Shown: in pieces, positions 6,958 to 14,855 of the stretch
How the letters are laid out: every line of letters begins with the position of its first letter
Numbering within the stretch: the first letter of the stretch is position 1
Source: Rhodocyclaceae bacterium
GTDB taxonomy: Bacteria > Pseudomonadota > Gammaproteobacteria > Burkholderiales > Rhodocyclaceae
Direction of reading: 5' to 3'
Length of the DNA: 22,769 nt
Assembly: GCA_017444505.1 (NCBI GenBank)
Contig: JAFSWK010000229.1
Coordinates: 1 to 22,769, forward strand
Notes under the pieces: model-generated
The model's input: the letters and a program-made list of their open reading frames with translations, nothing else
Databases searched by the model: none
What the model was told of the DNA's origin: nothing
Program-made: the position numbers and the translations under genes

Positions 6958-9291
6958 ATGAAGGATTCGGTAGAAATTCTCCGCGAAGTCGATTTGCTCA
7001 GCACGGAGGCGCTGCGCGAGGCGCTCTATTCCATGCACTACCAGCAAAAGTCGCTGTCGTCGGTGGGCAACCAGTTGCAGTTGCTGCTCGATGCCGTCTC
7101 GTCGTTGCTGGACGTGGGGGCGAGCGATTCGCCGTTTTTGCGGGCTTTTTCCGTGTTGCATCGCGGTCTGGAGTTTTCGCACGCGATGATGCTGGTGGTC
7201 GAACACGCGCCGGGCACCAGTGCGGAAAACCTTCGCTGCATTGAGGCCGAGCGCAAGGCGCTGCTGGATACGCGCTGGCCAATCCATCGTCTGTTCAACA
7301 AAGTGCTGACCGGCCATGCGGTCTGTACGCTCAATGGCCGCAGCTTTGAGGAATGGAAAATTGCCGTGACATACGGCATGTCGCGTGAGGATTCGGCGCT
7401 GCTGGTGCCGGTCAATACGCTTTCGACGCGCGGCGTGCTGATGCTGGTGATTGATGGCGGTTCCGAAGCCAGCTTCAAGGCCAGCCATGTTGTGCTGGCG
7501 CGCCGTTATGGGCTGCTGCTGTCTAACGCGCTGGTAGTGTATGAAGCGGCGCAAAGCGTGGAAGAAAGCCAGCGCCTGCGCGAGCTGACCGAGCAGCTGC
7601 GCAGCAGCGTGATGAGTGCCCGCAAGAATGCCGACCTGATTAACGAAATTGTGCGGCGGCTGCCGGTGGGCGTATCCGTGCAGGATAGCGAAGGGCGGGT
7701 GCAGCTTATCAACAACGTAGCCGCCCGGCTCTATCCCAACCGTTCGGCAGAAAGCCTGATGGGGCACTATCCGCCCGGCTTTATGAAGCATGAGTTTCAG
7801 AATCTGCTGCACTCGGGCGTGCAGACGCAGGAATCCGAGGCGGTCATTGACGGCAGGCTCCATTATTTGCAGGTCACTTCCGCGCCGGTGAGCATTTTTG
7901 ATGAAACGCTGTTGCTCAACACCGTGCAGGATGTCACCGAATACCGCTCTTTCGAGGAACAGCTGCGCCGCAACACCTTCCACGACCAGCTCACCGGTTT
8001 GCCCAACCGCGCGCTGGCAAAAGAAATCGTTGACCGCCGCGTGCAGGCGAGCACCACCAGCGGGCATCCGTTTGCCTTTGCCGTGCTCAATCTGGATGGC
8101 TTCAAGCAGATTAACGATTACTACAACCACACGGTGGGCGACAACGTGCTGAAGTTCGTCGCCAGCATCGTGCAGGGCACGCTGACGCGCGAAAACGATT
8201 CGCTGGCGCGCATCAGCGGCGATGAATTCCTGCTTATCCTGGAGCTGGATTCGCCGGACGAGGCGAGCGCGCGGCTGGAAAAAGTGCTGGAAGAAATCCG
8301 CCGTCCGGTGTTTTCCGGGGCGCAGAAGATTTTCCTTTCCGCCTCCATTGGTGCGGCGATTTATCCTGTGCATGGGCACGATTACAGCTCGCTGAACCGC
8401 GCTGCCGACAGCGCCCTGAACCGTGCGAAGTTTAGCCAGCGCGGCTCGTATTGTTTCTTTGACCCGGCCATTGACGGCATGGACTCGGATCGCATGGTGC
8501 TGGAACAGCGCCTGCACTCGGCGGTGCGCGACCGCACGCCGCTGCGCGCCGCCTCTCAGCCGAAAGTGCTGATTGCCCGTGATGGTCACGCCCGCGTGAT
8601 TGGTTTTGAAGCGCTTGCCCGCTGGGTGGATGATGCCGGGGTGGTGCATTCGCCTGGTGTCTTTATCGAACTGGCCGCCGAGCTGGGGCTGCTCGACGAG
8701 ATTACCCTGATTATGCTGGAGCGCATCGCCAGCGACCTGCCTTCGCTGCGCAGCGTCTATGGCGACGATATTGGCGTGAGTTTCAACGCCTCGGCGCAGC
8801 AGATTGGCAATCCGGTCTTCGTTGAGAAAATGCTGAAAACCATCGAAGATTTGGGCATCGCCCCGTCGCTGATTCTGGAAATTACCGAAGACGTGCTGAT
8901 TGGTGCGCAGCAGTTCCAGGACCGCGTGCTGCCCAAGCTGCGCTACAGTGGCGTGCGCGTGGCCATTGATGATTTTGGTACGGGCTATTCGTCGCTTTCC
9001 GTGCTGACCGACATTACCGCTGACGAACTCAAAATCGACCGCGCCTTTGTCGCCTCGATTCATGACCGTATGCGCAGCCAGAGCGTGCTGAAGGCCATCG
9101 ACTCGGTGGGGCGCGCGCTGGAAATTGCCATGGTGGCCGAGGGCGTGGAGACCCGGGAAGAACTCGATTACCTGATAAGCAACACGCACATTTCGGTGAT
9201 TCAGGGCTTTTTCTTTGGTCGTCCGGCGTTTGCCGAACACTGGCTGGCGGATGTGCTGAATCCGCAAGCGGTGCTGACGGCGCAGGGTTGA
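6958..9291 (+). CDS. GAF-like/PAS/GGDEF/EAL c-di-GMP signalling protein, probable phosphodiesterase
   Basis: This 777-residue protein has no membrane segment. Order of parts: helical start (1-45), GAF-like region (about 45-190), coiled coil (195-232), PAS (about 232-330), GGDEF (about 337-500), EAL (about 515-765). The EAL domain has all expected catalytic residues: E551 in EAL, N610, E641, D671-D672 in DDFGTGYSSL, K692, E728 in EGVE and Q749 in QGF. Hydrolysis of c-di-GMP to pGpG is therefore likely. The GGDEF domain is altered: its signature reads SGDEF (420-424), and the metal-binding Asp of the DxDxFK motif is Asn (N378 in NLDGFKQIND). Cyclase activity is therefore doubtful; it may bind GTP and tune the EAL domain. 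It starts one base after the FIST stop codon, so the pair is translationally linked. Confidence 0.95.
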   Translation: MKDSVEILREVDLLSTEALREALYSMHYQQKSLSSVGNQLQLLLDAVSSLLDVGASDSPFLRAFSVLHRGLEFSHAMMLVVEHAPGTSAENLRCIEAERKALLDTRWPIHRLFNKVLTGHAVCTLNGRSFEEWKIAVTYGMSREDSALLVPVNTLSTRGVLMLVIDGGSEASFKASHVVLARRYGLLLSNALVVYEAAQSVEESQRLRELTEQLRSSVMSARKNADLINEIVRRLPVGVSVQDSEGRVQLINNVAARLYPNRSAESLMGHYPPGFMKHEFQNLLHSGVQTQESEAVIDGRLHYLQVTSAPVSIFDETLLLNTVQDVTEYRSFEEQLRRNTFHDQLTGLPNRALAKEIVDRRVQASTTSGHPFAFAVLNLDGFKQINDYYNHTVGDNVLKFVASIVQGTLTRENDSLARISGDEFLLILELDSPDEASARLEKVLEEIRRPVFSGAQKIFLSASIGAAIYPVHGHDYSSLNRAADSALNRAKFSQRGSYCFFDPAIDGMDSDRMVLEQRLHSAVRDRTPLRAASQPKVLIARDGHARVIGFEALARWVDDAGVVHSPGVFIELAAELGLLDEITLIMLERIASDLPSLRSVYGDDIGVSFNASAQQIGNPVFVEKMLKTIEDLGIAPSLILEITEDVLIGAQQFQDRVLPKLRYSGVRVAIDDFGTGYSSLSVLTDITADELKIDRAFVASIHDRMRSQSVLKAIDSVGRALEIAMVAEGVETREELDYLISNTHISVIQGFFFGRPAFAEHWLADVLNPQAVLTAQG

Positions 9292-9334
9292 GCGCCGCAC
9301 CCGGCAAAGAACACACAAGCAGAGGGGGGAAGAA

Positions 9335-9372
9335 CAGGCCGCTGGTCGCAAGACTGGTGGCCTGTGTTTTTT
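9335..9372 (+). terminator. Rho-independent terminator after the FIST-GGDEF/EAL operon
   Basis: A 13-bp stem (9335-9347 with 9352-9364, three G-U pairs in the RNA) closes a GCAA tetraloop and is followed by TG and six T residues (9367-9372). Further pairing is possible outside it (AAGCA 9317-9321 with TGCTT 9381-9385, and GGGGGG 9324-9329 with CCCCCC 9375-9380), giving a much longer foldback. Confidence 0.8.
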
Positions 9373-9389
9373 GTCCCCCCTGCTTCCGC

Positions 9390-9420
9390 GTGGGCAACAA
9401 GTTGCCCACCCTGCCTTGCT
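9390..9420. repeat. Palindromic 31-bp repeat, copy 1
   Basis: It begins with a perfect inverted repeat, GTGGGCAAC-AA-GTTGCCCAC (9390-9409), and continues with CCTGCCTTGCT. The whole 31-base block recurs without mismatch at 16667-16697. Both copies lie in spacers between convergent genes and have the same orientation relative to the upstream plus-strand gene. Confidence 0.9.
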
Positions 9421-9465
9421 TGCTGCCGTCGTCATTGGTGTTTCGCCGCCGCCGTGTGGCGCGCC

Positions 9466-9576
9466 GTAGGGGCAAAAATTTTTTGCCCCGCGTCGTATCC
9501 GCCGCCGCCATTGCGCCTTATTCCGTGCGCCGATTCGCCCTGTAACCGCCCTGGGCAAATGATTATTTGCCCCTAC
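9466..9576. repeat. 111-bp element bounded by GTAGGGGCAAA inverted repeats
   Basis: GTAGGGGCAAA (9466-9476) and its exact reverse complement TTTGCCCCTAC (9566-9576) bound this block. Each end also forms its own hairpin: GGGGCAAAAA/TTTTTGCCCC around 9479, and GGGCAAAT (9553-9560) with ATTTGCCC (9565-9572) around GATT. The remainder of the 333-base spacer between the EAL gene and hemW holds the terminator and the palindrome at 9390-9409. I see no gene in it. The layout resembles a REP/BIME pair or a small non-autonomous inverted-repeat element. Confidence 0.75.
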
Positions 9577-9624
9577 CTGGCGTTTGCGGTGTATTCATCG
9601 CGCCCGGTTCTGTGCGCCGGTACC

Positions 9625-10797
9625 CTACCCATGTGGTGCGCCGGTTTCAGGCAGGAAAAGGGCGAGGAGTTCGTTCAAAAAGGCCTGCCCGCGTGCGCTG
9701 GCGCACAGGCGGTCGTCTTCGTCTGCCAGCAGGCCGAGTGCGCGGGCGCGCGCCAGTGGTGCGGCGAGTACGTCGTCGTTCAAACCGGTGCGTTCGGCAA
9801 ACAGGCTTCGCGGCACGCCGGCGCGCAGGCGCAGTGCGTTCATCAGGAATTCAAACGGTAAATCGGCATCACGAACTGGCGTGCGGCGGCGCAATTCGTG
9901 CGGTGCGTTTTGCGCCGTTGCCAGATAGCGCGCCGGATGTTTCGGGCGGGTCTCGCGCACGATGCCGTCGGCGAACGTGAGTTTGCTGTGCGCGCCGGCG
10001 CCGATGCCGAGATAGTCGCCAAAGCGCCAGTAGTTGAGGTTGTGGCGGCATTCTTCACCGGCGCGGGCGAAGGCGGAGGTTTCGTAGTGCGTAAAACCGG
10101 CTTGTGTCAGATGCGCGGCGAGGGCATCTGCAATGTCGGCGCTCGCATCGTGGTCGGGCAGGGCGGCGGGCGGCTGGTGCGCGAAGGGGGTGTTCGGTTC
10201 GATGGTGAGCTGGTAGCAGGAAAGATGCGTGAGGCCTGCGGCCAGCGCGGTGTCCACGTCCGCCAGCGCGCCCGCTACGGTTTGCCCGGGCAGGGCGTGT
10301 ATCAGGTCGACATTGCAGCGCGGGAAGGTTTGGATGGCGTGCGCCAGCGCCGCGCGCGCTTGTGCGCCGTCGTGAATGCGTCCGATGCGGGCAAGCGCGG
10401 CATCGTCAAAACTTTGCACGCCCAGCGAGAGGCGATTGACGCCCGCGCTACGCAAGGCGCAAAAGCGCGCCGCCTCGACCGTGCCGGGGTTGGCTTCCAG
10501 GGTGATTTCTGCGTCGGGCGCAAGCCCCAGTTCGCGCTCGGCGGCGTGCAGCAACTGGGCGATGTTTGCGGCGTCAAACAGGCTGGGCGTGCCGCCGCCG
10601 AAAAATACCGTCTCAATGCGCCGCCCGCGCAGTTCTTCGGCGGCCAGATGCAGGTCGGCCAGCAGCGCGGCGAGATAGCGCGCTTGTACGTCCTGCGGCA
10701 GGTGGGCGTGGTGCAGCGGGTGGGAATTGAAGTCGCAATACGGGCATTTGCGCACGCACCAGGGCAGGTGAACGTAGAGCGCCAGCGGGGGCAACAT
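9625..10797 (-). CDS. hemW: HemW, radical SAM haem chaperone (coproporphyrinogen oxidase-like)
   Basis: This 390-residue protein has the radical SAM cluster motif C14-x3-C18-x2-C21 (WCVRKCPYCDF), GGGTPS (67-72) and the HemW-specific HNxxYW motif (HNLNYW, 252-257), followed by a HemN C-terminal domain. HemW binds haem and delivers it to respiratory apoproteins; it was long misannotated as oxygen-independent coproporphyrinogen III oxidase (HemN). The ATG at 10797-10795 is chosen because LYVHLPWC, the conserved family start, follows directly; the reading frame remains open far upstream but overlaps rdgB. The gene lies 11 bases behind rdgB, a widespread proteobacterial pairing, and closes a three-gene minus-strand operon. 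Confidence 0.93.
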   Translation of the reverse strand: MLPPLALYVHLPWCVRKCPYCDFNSHPLHHAHLPQDVQARYLAALLADLHLAAEELRGRRIETVFFGGGTPSLFDAANIAQLLHAAERELGLAPDAEITLEANPGTVEAARFCALRSAGVNRLSLGVQSFDDAALARIGRIHDGAQARAALAHAIQTFPRCNVDLIHALPGQTVAGALADVDTALAAGLTHLSCYQLTIEPNTPFAHQPPAALPDHDASADIADALAAHLTQAGFTHYETSAFARAGEECRHNLNYWRFGDYLGIGAGAHSKLTFADGIVRETRPKHPARYLATAQNAPHELRRRTPVRDADLPFEFLMNALRLRAGVPRSLFAERTGLNDDVLAAPLARARALGLLADEDDRLCASARGQAFLNELLALFLPETGAPHG

Positions 10798-10808
10798 GCC
10801 GTGGCCGC

Positions 10809-11441
10809 TCAGATGCCGGGCAGGGTGCGCAGCAGACGTTGCACCATGTCGGTGAGCGCCAGCGAGCGGTGACTGAGGGCGTTTTTGACGGCGGGGTCCA
10901 GCTCGGCGGCGGTTTGTTGCAGTTCGGGCAGGTAGAACAGCGGGTCGTAACCGAAGCCATTGCTGCCGCACGGCGAGGTGGTGATTTCGCCGTGCCAGCG
11001 GCCTTCGGCCAGCACCGGACAGGGGTCGTCCGCGTGGCGCACAAAGGCGAGTACGCAGCAGTAAAAGGCGCGGCGCGATGCGTCCGCAGGGCAGGCGGCC
11101 AGCGCGGCCAACAGGTGGGCGTTGTTGTCTGCATCGCTGGCTTCCGCCCCGGCGTAGCGGGCAGAACGCACGCCGGGCGCGCCATCGAGCGCTTCCACGC
11201 ACAGCCCGGAATCGTCCGCCAGCGCCGGCAGGCCGCTTGCACGCGCCGCGTGCCGCGCCTTGGCCAGCGCGTTTTCGACGAAGCTGGGATGCGGCTCTTC
11301 GGCGGCAGGAATATTGAGCGCATCTTGCGGTATGAGTTCCACCCCCAGCGGCGCGAGCAGCGCGGAAAACTCGCGCAGCTTGCCGGGGTTGCCGGTGGCC
11401 AGCAGGATGCGTGGCGGCAGGGTGGTGGCGGGCGTATTCAT
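10809..11441 (-). CDS. rdgB: RdgB/HAM1 dITP/XTP pyrophosphatase
   Basis: This 210-residue house-cleaning enzyme hydrolyses dITP, ITP and XTP to monophosphates and so prevents incorporation of deaminated purines. Family motifs are complete: LLATGNPGKLREF (13-25), ADDSGL (75-80), TSPCGSNGFGYDPLF (155-169) and SHRSLAL (190-196). Length is typical. The ATG at 11441 places the conserved TGNxxK loop near the N-terminus as expected; upstream in-frame sequence overlaps the DHH gene and is ignored. There is no convincing Shine-Dalgarno, which suits translation coupled to the DHH gene that ends 19 bases upstream. Confidence 0.95.
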   Translation of the reverse strand: MNTPATTLPPRILLATGNPGKLREFSALLAPLGVELIPQDALNIPAAEEPHPSFVENALAKARHAARASGLPALADDSGLCVEALDGAPGVRSARYAGAEASDADNNAHLLAALAACPADASRRAFYCCVLAFVRHADDPCPVLAEGRWHGEITTSPCGSNGFGYDPLFYLPELQQTAAELDPAVKNALSHRSLALTDMVQRLLRTLPGI

Positions 11442-11460
11442 GGCCGGAGCAGGTGGTCTT

Positions 11461-12390
11461 TTAGCCGTCTGCGTTGATTTTGCAGACGACTTCGGCGAGT
11501 TTTGCATCTGCCGTGTCGTTTTCCACCTGACAGGTGCCGGCAGCCTGGTGGCCGCCGCCGCCGTATTGCAGACACAGTTCGCCGACGTTGGTTTTGCTGG
11601 AACGGTCCAGAATGGATTTGCCGATGGCAAACACGGTGTTTTGCTGTTTCAGCCCCCACATGACGTGGATGGAGATGTTGCACTGGGGAAACAGGGCGTA
11701 GATGAGGAAGCGGTTGGCCGCATAGATGGTTTCTTCGCGGCGCAGGTCCAGCACGACGAGATTGCCGTGCACGGTGGCGCAGCGCTGGATTTGCGCGGTG
11801 GATTGTTCGTTGTGCGATTGATACAGCTCGATGCGCTCGCGCACGTCGGGCAGGGCGAGGATTTCGTCGATGCTGTGCGTGCGGCAGCGGTCGATGAGCT
11901 GCATCATCAGTTCATAGTTGGAAATGCGAAACTCATGGAAACGCCCCAGCCCGGTGCGCGCGTCCATGAGGAAATTGAGCAGCACCCAGCCGGTGGGGTG
12001 CAGGATTTCTTCGCGGCTGAAGTTGGCCGAATCGCCCTTGTCGACGGCTTCCATCATCTCGTCCCAGGCCACAGGGAAGGCTTCGTGTCCGCCGAAATGA
12101 CGCCAGACGACCCGCGCGGCAGAAGGCGCTTCGGGGTCGATGATGTGGTTGGGCGCGCGCTCGGCGTTGCGCACGGTCTCGCTCAGGTGATGGTCAATCG
12201 AAAGATGGCAGCCGGGCACGTAGGGCAGGTTGGTGGTGATGTCGCGCGCGGTGATTTCGATTTTGCCGTCCTGCATGTCCTTGGGGTGGACGAAGAGGAT
12301 GTCGTCGATGAGGTTGATATGCTTGAGCAGCGCGGCGCAAACGAGGCCGTCAAAATCGCTGCGGGTGACCAGGCGGTACGAGGTGGACAT
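11461..12390 (-). CDS. DHH/DHHA1 family phosphoesterase
   Basis: This 309-residue cytoplasmic enzyme is a probable Mn-dependent phosphoesterase. Motif I SDFDG (11-15) and motif III SIDHH (64-68) give the metal-binding aspartates and histidines. The DHHA1 substrate-binding loop GGGGHQAAG lies at 277-285. Such proteins are often labelled exopolyphosphatase, but the superfamily also contains nano-RNases and cyclic dinucleotide or pAp phosphatases, and the substrate cannot be fixed here. The start at 12390 is supported by GGAGA about seven bases upstream on the coding strand; earlier in-frame ATGs lack it. It heads the DHH-rdgB-hemW operon and is divergent from the AGCS symporter, with 154 bases between them. 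Confidence 0.85.
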   Translation of the reverse strand: MSTSYRLVTRSDFDGLVCAALLKHINLIDDILFVHPKDMQDGKIEITARDITTNLPYVPGCHLSIDHHLSETVRNAERAPNHIIDPEAPSAARVVWRHFGGHEAFPVAWDEMMEAVDKGDSANFSREEILHPTGWVLLNFLMDARTGLGRFHEFRISNYELMMQLIDRCRTHSIDEILALPDVRERIELYQSHNEQSTAQIQRCATVHGNLVVLDLRREETIYAANRFLIYALFPQCNISIHVMWGLKQQNTVFAIGKSILDRSSKTNVGELCLQYGGGGHQAAGTCQVENDTADAKLAEVVCKINADG

Positions 12391-12544
12391 GATGTTGTTC
12401 TCCAGTTGAATTGCACGCATTCTACCTGTATGCGTTTGCACCGGCATTGACGGCGGGCAGGGCGATAAAAATGTTGACGCTGGTCAAAAGGAAGTGCACG
12501 ATTCATAGGAAACTTATTGAAACCATTACCGATAGGAGAAATGT

Positions 12545-13927
12545 ATGGAGCAGTTCGCGGATTTTGTTTCAATGCTCAACGGAATTGTCTGGGGGCCGTA
12601 CATGCTGGCGCTGCTGGTGGGTACCGGCGTGTGGCTGACGATTCGCCTGGCGGGTTTGCAGTTTCACATGCTGGCCTTCGCGCTGAAGCAAGCCTTCACC
12701 CCGCACCCGAAAAAAGAAGACGGTAGCGACCACGAAGGCGATGTGTCGCATTTTGGCTCGCTGATGACGGCGCTCTCTGCCACTATCGGTACCGGTAACA
12801 TCGCCGGGGTGGCTACCGCCGTTGTCATGGGCGGGCCGGGCGCAGTGTTCTGGATGTGGATTACCGCCATTTTCGGCATGGCAACAAAATACGCCGAAGG
12901 GCTGCTGGCGGTGAAATACCGCGTGGTCAACGAGCGCGGCGAAATGAATGGCGGGCCGATGTATTACATCGAACGCGGTCTGAACATGAAATGGCTGGCG
13001 GTGGCCTTTGCGCTGTTTGGCGCGCTGGCTTCGTTTGGCATCGGCAGTTCGGTGCAGGCCAACTCGGTGGCCGAAGCGGTGCTGGCCAACTTCCAGATTG
13101 ACAAGCTCTACACCGGCCTTGTGCTGATGGTACTGACGGCCATCGTGGTGCTTGGCGGCATCCGTTCGATTGCTGCTGCCGCTTCGGCCATTGTGCCGCT
13201 GATGGCGGTGGTGTACGTGCTGGGCGGACTGGTTGTGCTCGTGTTGAATTACGACATGGTTATCCCGGCGCTGAGCCTGATTGTGAATGACGCCTTCACC
13301 GGCCAGGCCGCCGCGGGCGGTGCGATGGGGCTGGCGGTGCGCTATGGTGTGGCGCGCGGCGTGTTCTCGAACGAAGCCGGTATGGGTTCGGCACCGATTG
13401 CCGCCGCCGCTGCGCGTACTGACCACCCCGTGCGTCAGGCGCTGGTTTCCATGACCGGCACTTTCCTGGACACCATCATCGTGTGCTCCATCACTGGGCT
13501 GGTGCTGACGATTGGCTTTATCTACGGCAGCAACGCCTTCCCGGTCGATGAAGCGGGCAAAACCATCAGCGGTGCGGCGCTGACTTCGCACTTCTTCAAC
13601 ATGTTGCTGCCCGGCCCCGGCGGCTGGATTGTGGCGTTCGGCCTGATTTTCTTCGCCTATTCCACCATCCTCGGCTGGTGCTATTACGGTGAAAAATGCG
13701 TCTCGTACCTCTTTGGCGAGAAGAGCGTGACGGCCTACCGGCTGGTGTACGTCGCCAGCGTACTGGCGGGCACCATCGCCAGCCTGAACCTGGTGTGGGA
13801 CATCGCCGATACCTTGAACGGCATGATGGCGTTGCCCAACCTGGTGGCGCTGCTGCTGCTGACCAAGGTTGTGGTGGACGAAACCAAGGACTTCGACGCC
13901 AAACGCACGCGCGGCGAGTTGCCCTGA
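12545..13927 (+). CDS. AGCS-family sodium:alanine/glycine symporter
   Basis: This 460-residue inner-membrane protein has about ten or more hydrophobic helices. Family signatures are clear: GTGNIAGVATAVVMGGPGAV begins near residue 84, with WMWITAIFGMATKYAE after it, and the later NEAGMGSAPIAAAAA motif is present. AGCS (AlsT/DagA) carriers import alanine or glycine with sodium or protons. The ATG at 12545 has AGGAG at 12534-12538, six bases upstream. A TTGACG at 12474-12479 could be a -35 box, but the -10 at the proper spacing (CACGAT, 12497-12502) is poor. The gene stands alone and converges on the ElyC-like gene, with only 35 bases between the stop codons. Confidence 0.93.
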   Translation: MEQFADFVSMLNGIVWGPYMLALLVGTGVWLTIRLAGLQFHMLAFALKQAFTPHPKKEDGSDHEGDVSHFGSLMTALSATIGTGNIAGVATAVVMGGPGAVFWMWITAIFGMATKYAEGLLAVKYRVVNERGEMNGGPMYYIERGLNMKWLAVAFALFGALASFGIGSSVQANSVAEAVLANFQIDKLYTGLVLMVLTAIVVLGGIRSIAAAASAIVPLMAVVYVLGGLVVLVLNYDMVIPALSLIVNDAFTGQAAAGGAMGLAVRYGVARGVFSNEAGMGSAPIAAAAARTDHPVRQALVSMTGTFLDTIIVCSITGLVLTIGFIYGSNAFPVDEAGKTISGAALTSHFFNMLLPGPGGWIVAFGLIFFAYSTILGWCYYGEKCVSYLFGEKSVTAYRLVYVASVLAGTIASLNLVWDIADTLNGMMALPNLVALLLLTKVVVDETKDFDAKRTRGELP

Positions 13928-13962
13928 TTCCACGCTGCGGGCACAACTTCGGCCTGCTGCGC

Positions 13963-14730
13963 TTACCGGCTCATCCGGTACGCCAGCAGGCCGAGCCATT
14001 CGTGCAGCGCCACTTGCCAGCGCAGCAGGCTTTGTGCGAGGGAATATTCGGTCAGCGGTGTGGCTGCGCCGGTGCGAAAATCCACCGGATAGGGCGTGAC
14101 CTTGCAGCCCACCGCCTCAAATTCCGGCAGCGAACGCGGCATGTGCCAGGCCGAAGTCACCAGCAGCCAGGCTTCGTTTTGACAGCGTTCGCCCAGCAAG
14201 CGCGCCACCTGTTGCGCGTTTTCGCGCGTGTTGCGCGAACCGCCTTCGAGCAGCACGCGGTGCATTTCCAGCCCCTGCTGTTCGTAAAAGGCGCGCGCCA
14301 GTTCCGCCTCGCTGAAACCGCGCTGCATCAGCCGCCCTTCGCCGCCGGAAAACACCAGTGTCCAGTTGGGATGGCGGCGCATCAAGCCCACCGGCAAGCT
14401 CATGCGCTCGGCGGCTTCGCCTAAATCCACCTGATTGTGCACAAAGAACACTTCGGGATAGCGCGTCGCCCCGCCCAGCACGATGACGCCCGCGTATTGC
14501 GCCAGCGAATCTTCCGGCGGCGGCGCATAGCGGTTTTCCAGCGGACGCAGCAGCGCATCGGGAATCGCCTGAAAGCCCAACAAACCGACCATCGCCAGCC
14601 CCGCCCACAACATGCGCCGCGCAGCGACGGGGCGGCGCGGCAACAGCAGCAAAGCGGCAAACCACCACAGCGCAACCCAGAACATCGGCTGCACGATGGC
14701 GGCGAACAGTTTTGAGACGGTGAAGAACAT
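13963..14730 (-). CDS. YdcF/ElyC-like DUF218 membrane protein
   Basis: This 255-residue protein has two N-terminal membrane helices (about 7-30 and 40-58) and a DUF218 domain. Its motifs are VIVLGGA (82-88), VFSGGEG (126-132), SRNTRENA (165-172) and VTSAWHMPRS (191-200). E. coli ElyC, of similar build, affects undecaprenyl-phosphate use and envelope integrity at low temperature; SanA and YdcF are other members. Assignment to one subfamily is not possible from motifs alone. It is divergent from the ABC-F gene across a 125-base spacer and has no clear Shine-Dalgarno. Confidence 0.85.
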   Translation of the reverse strand: MFFTVSKLFAAIVQPMFWVALWWFAALLLLPRRPVAARRMLWAGLAMVGLLGFQAIPDALLRPLENRYAPPPEDSLAQYAGVIVLGGATRYPEVFFVHNQVDLGEAAERMSLPVGLMRRHPNWTLVFSGGEGRLMQRGFSEAELARAFYEQQGLEMHRVLLEGGSRNTRENAQQVARLLGERCQNEAWLLVTSAWHMPRSLPEFEAVGCKVTPYPVDFRTGAATPLTEYSLAQSLLRWQVALHEWLGLLAYRMSR

Positions 14731-14819
14731 GGCGGCAAGAGAGGCGAAGCGCGCAAAGAAGCAGCGCGCGCATGATGCCTGAAAACGATGTGGCGGTGGG
14801 TGGCATTGGCAGGCGATTG

Positions 14820-14825
14820 TATAAT
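14820..14825 (+). promoter_or_regulatory. Candidate -10 box for the ABC-F gene
   Basis: A perfect TATAAT lies 31 bases upstream of the GTG start in the spacer between two divergent genes. No good -35 hexamer is found at 16-18 bases; TTGGCA at 14806-14811 is too close. The call rests on the hexamer and its position. Confidence 0.45.
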
Positions 14826-14855
14826 CGCCAACTTTTTTGACGGAGAGAGTGCGCC

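Noticed and set aside
9288..9545. An 85-codon plus-strand frame in the spacer after the EAL gene
   Set aside because: It runs through the terminator hairpin and the palindromes and has no ribosome binding site or motif.
6859..9558. A roughly 900-codon open frame on the minus strand opposite the EAL gene
   Set aside because: It lies wholly antisense to a protein with unmistakable domains; its composition is rich in His, Arg, Gln and Ala with no recognisable motif, typical of shadow frames in GC-rich genes.
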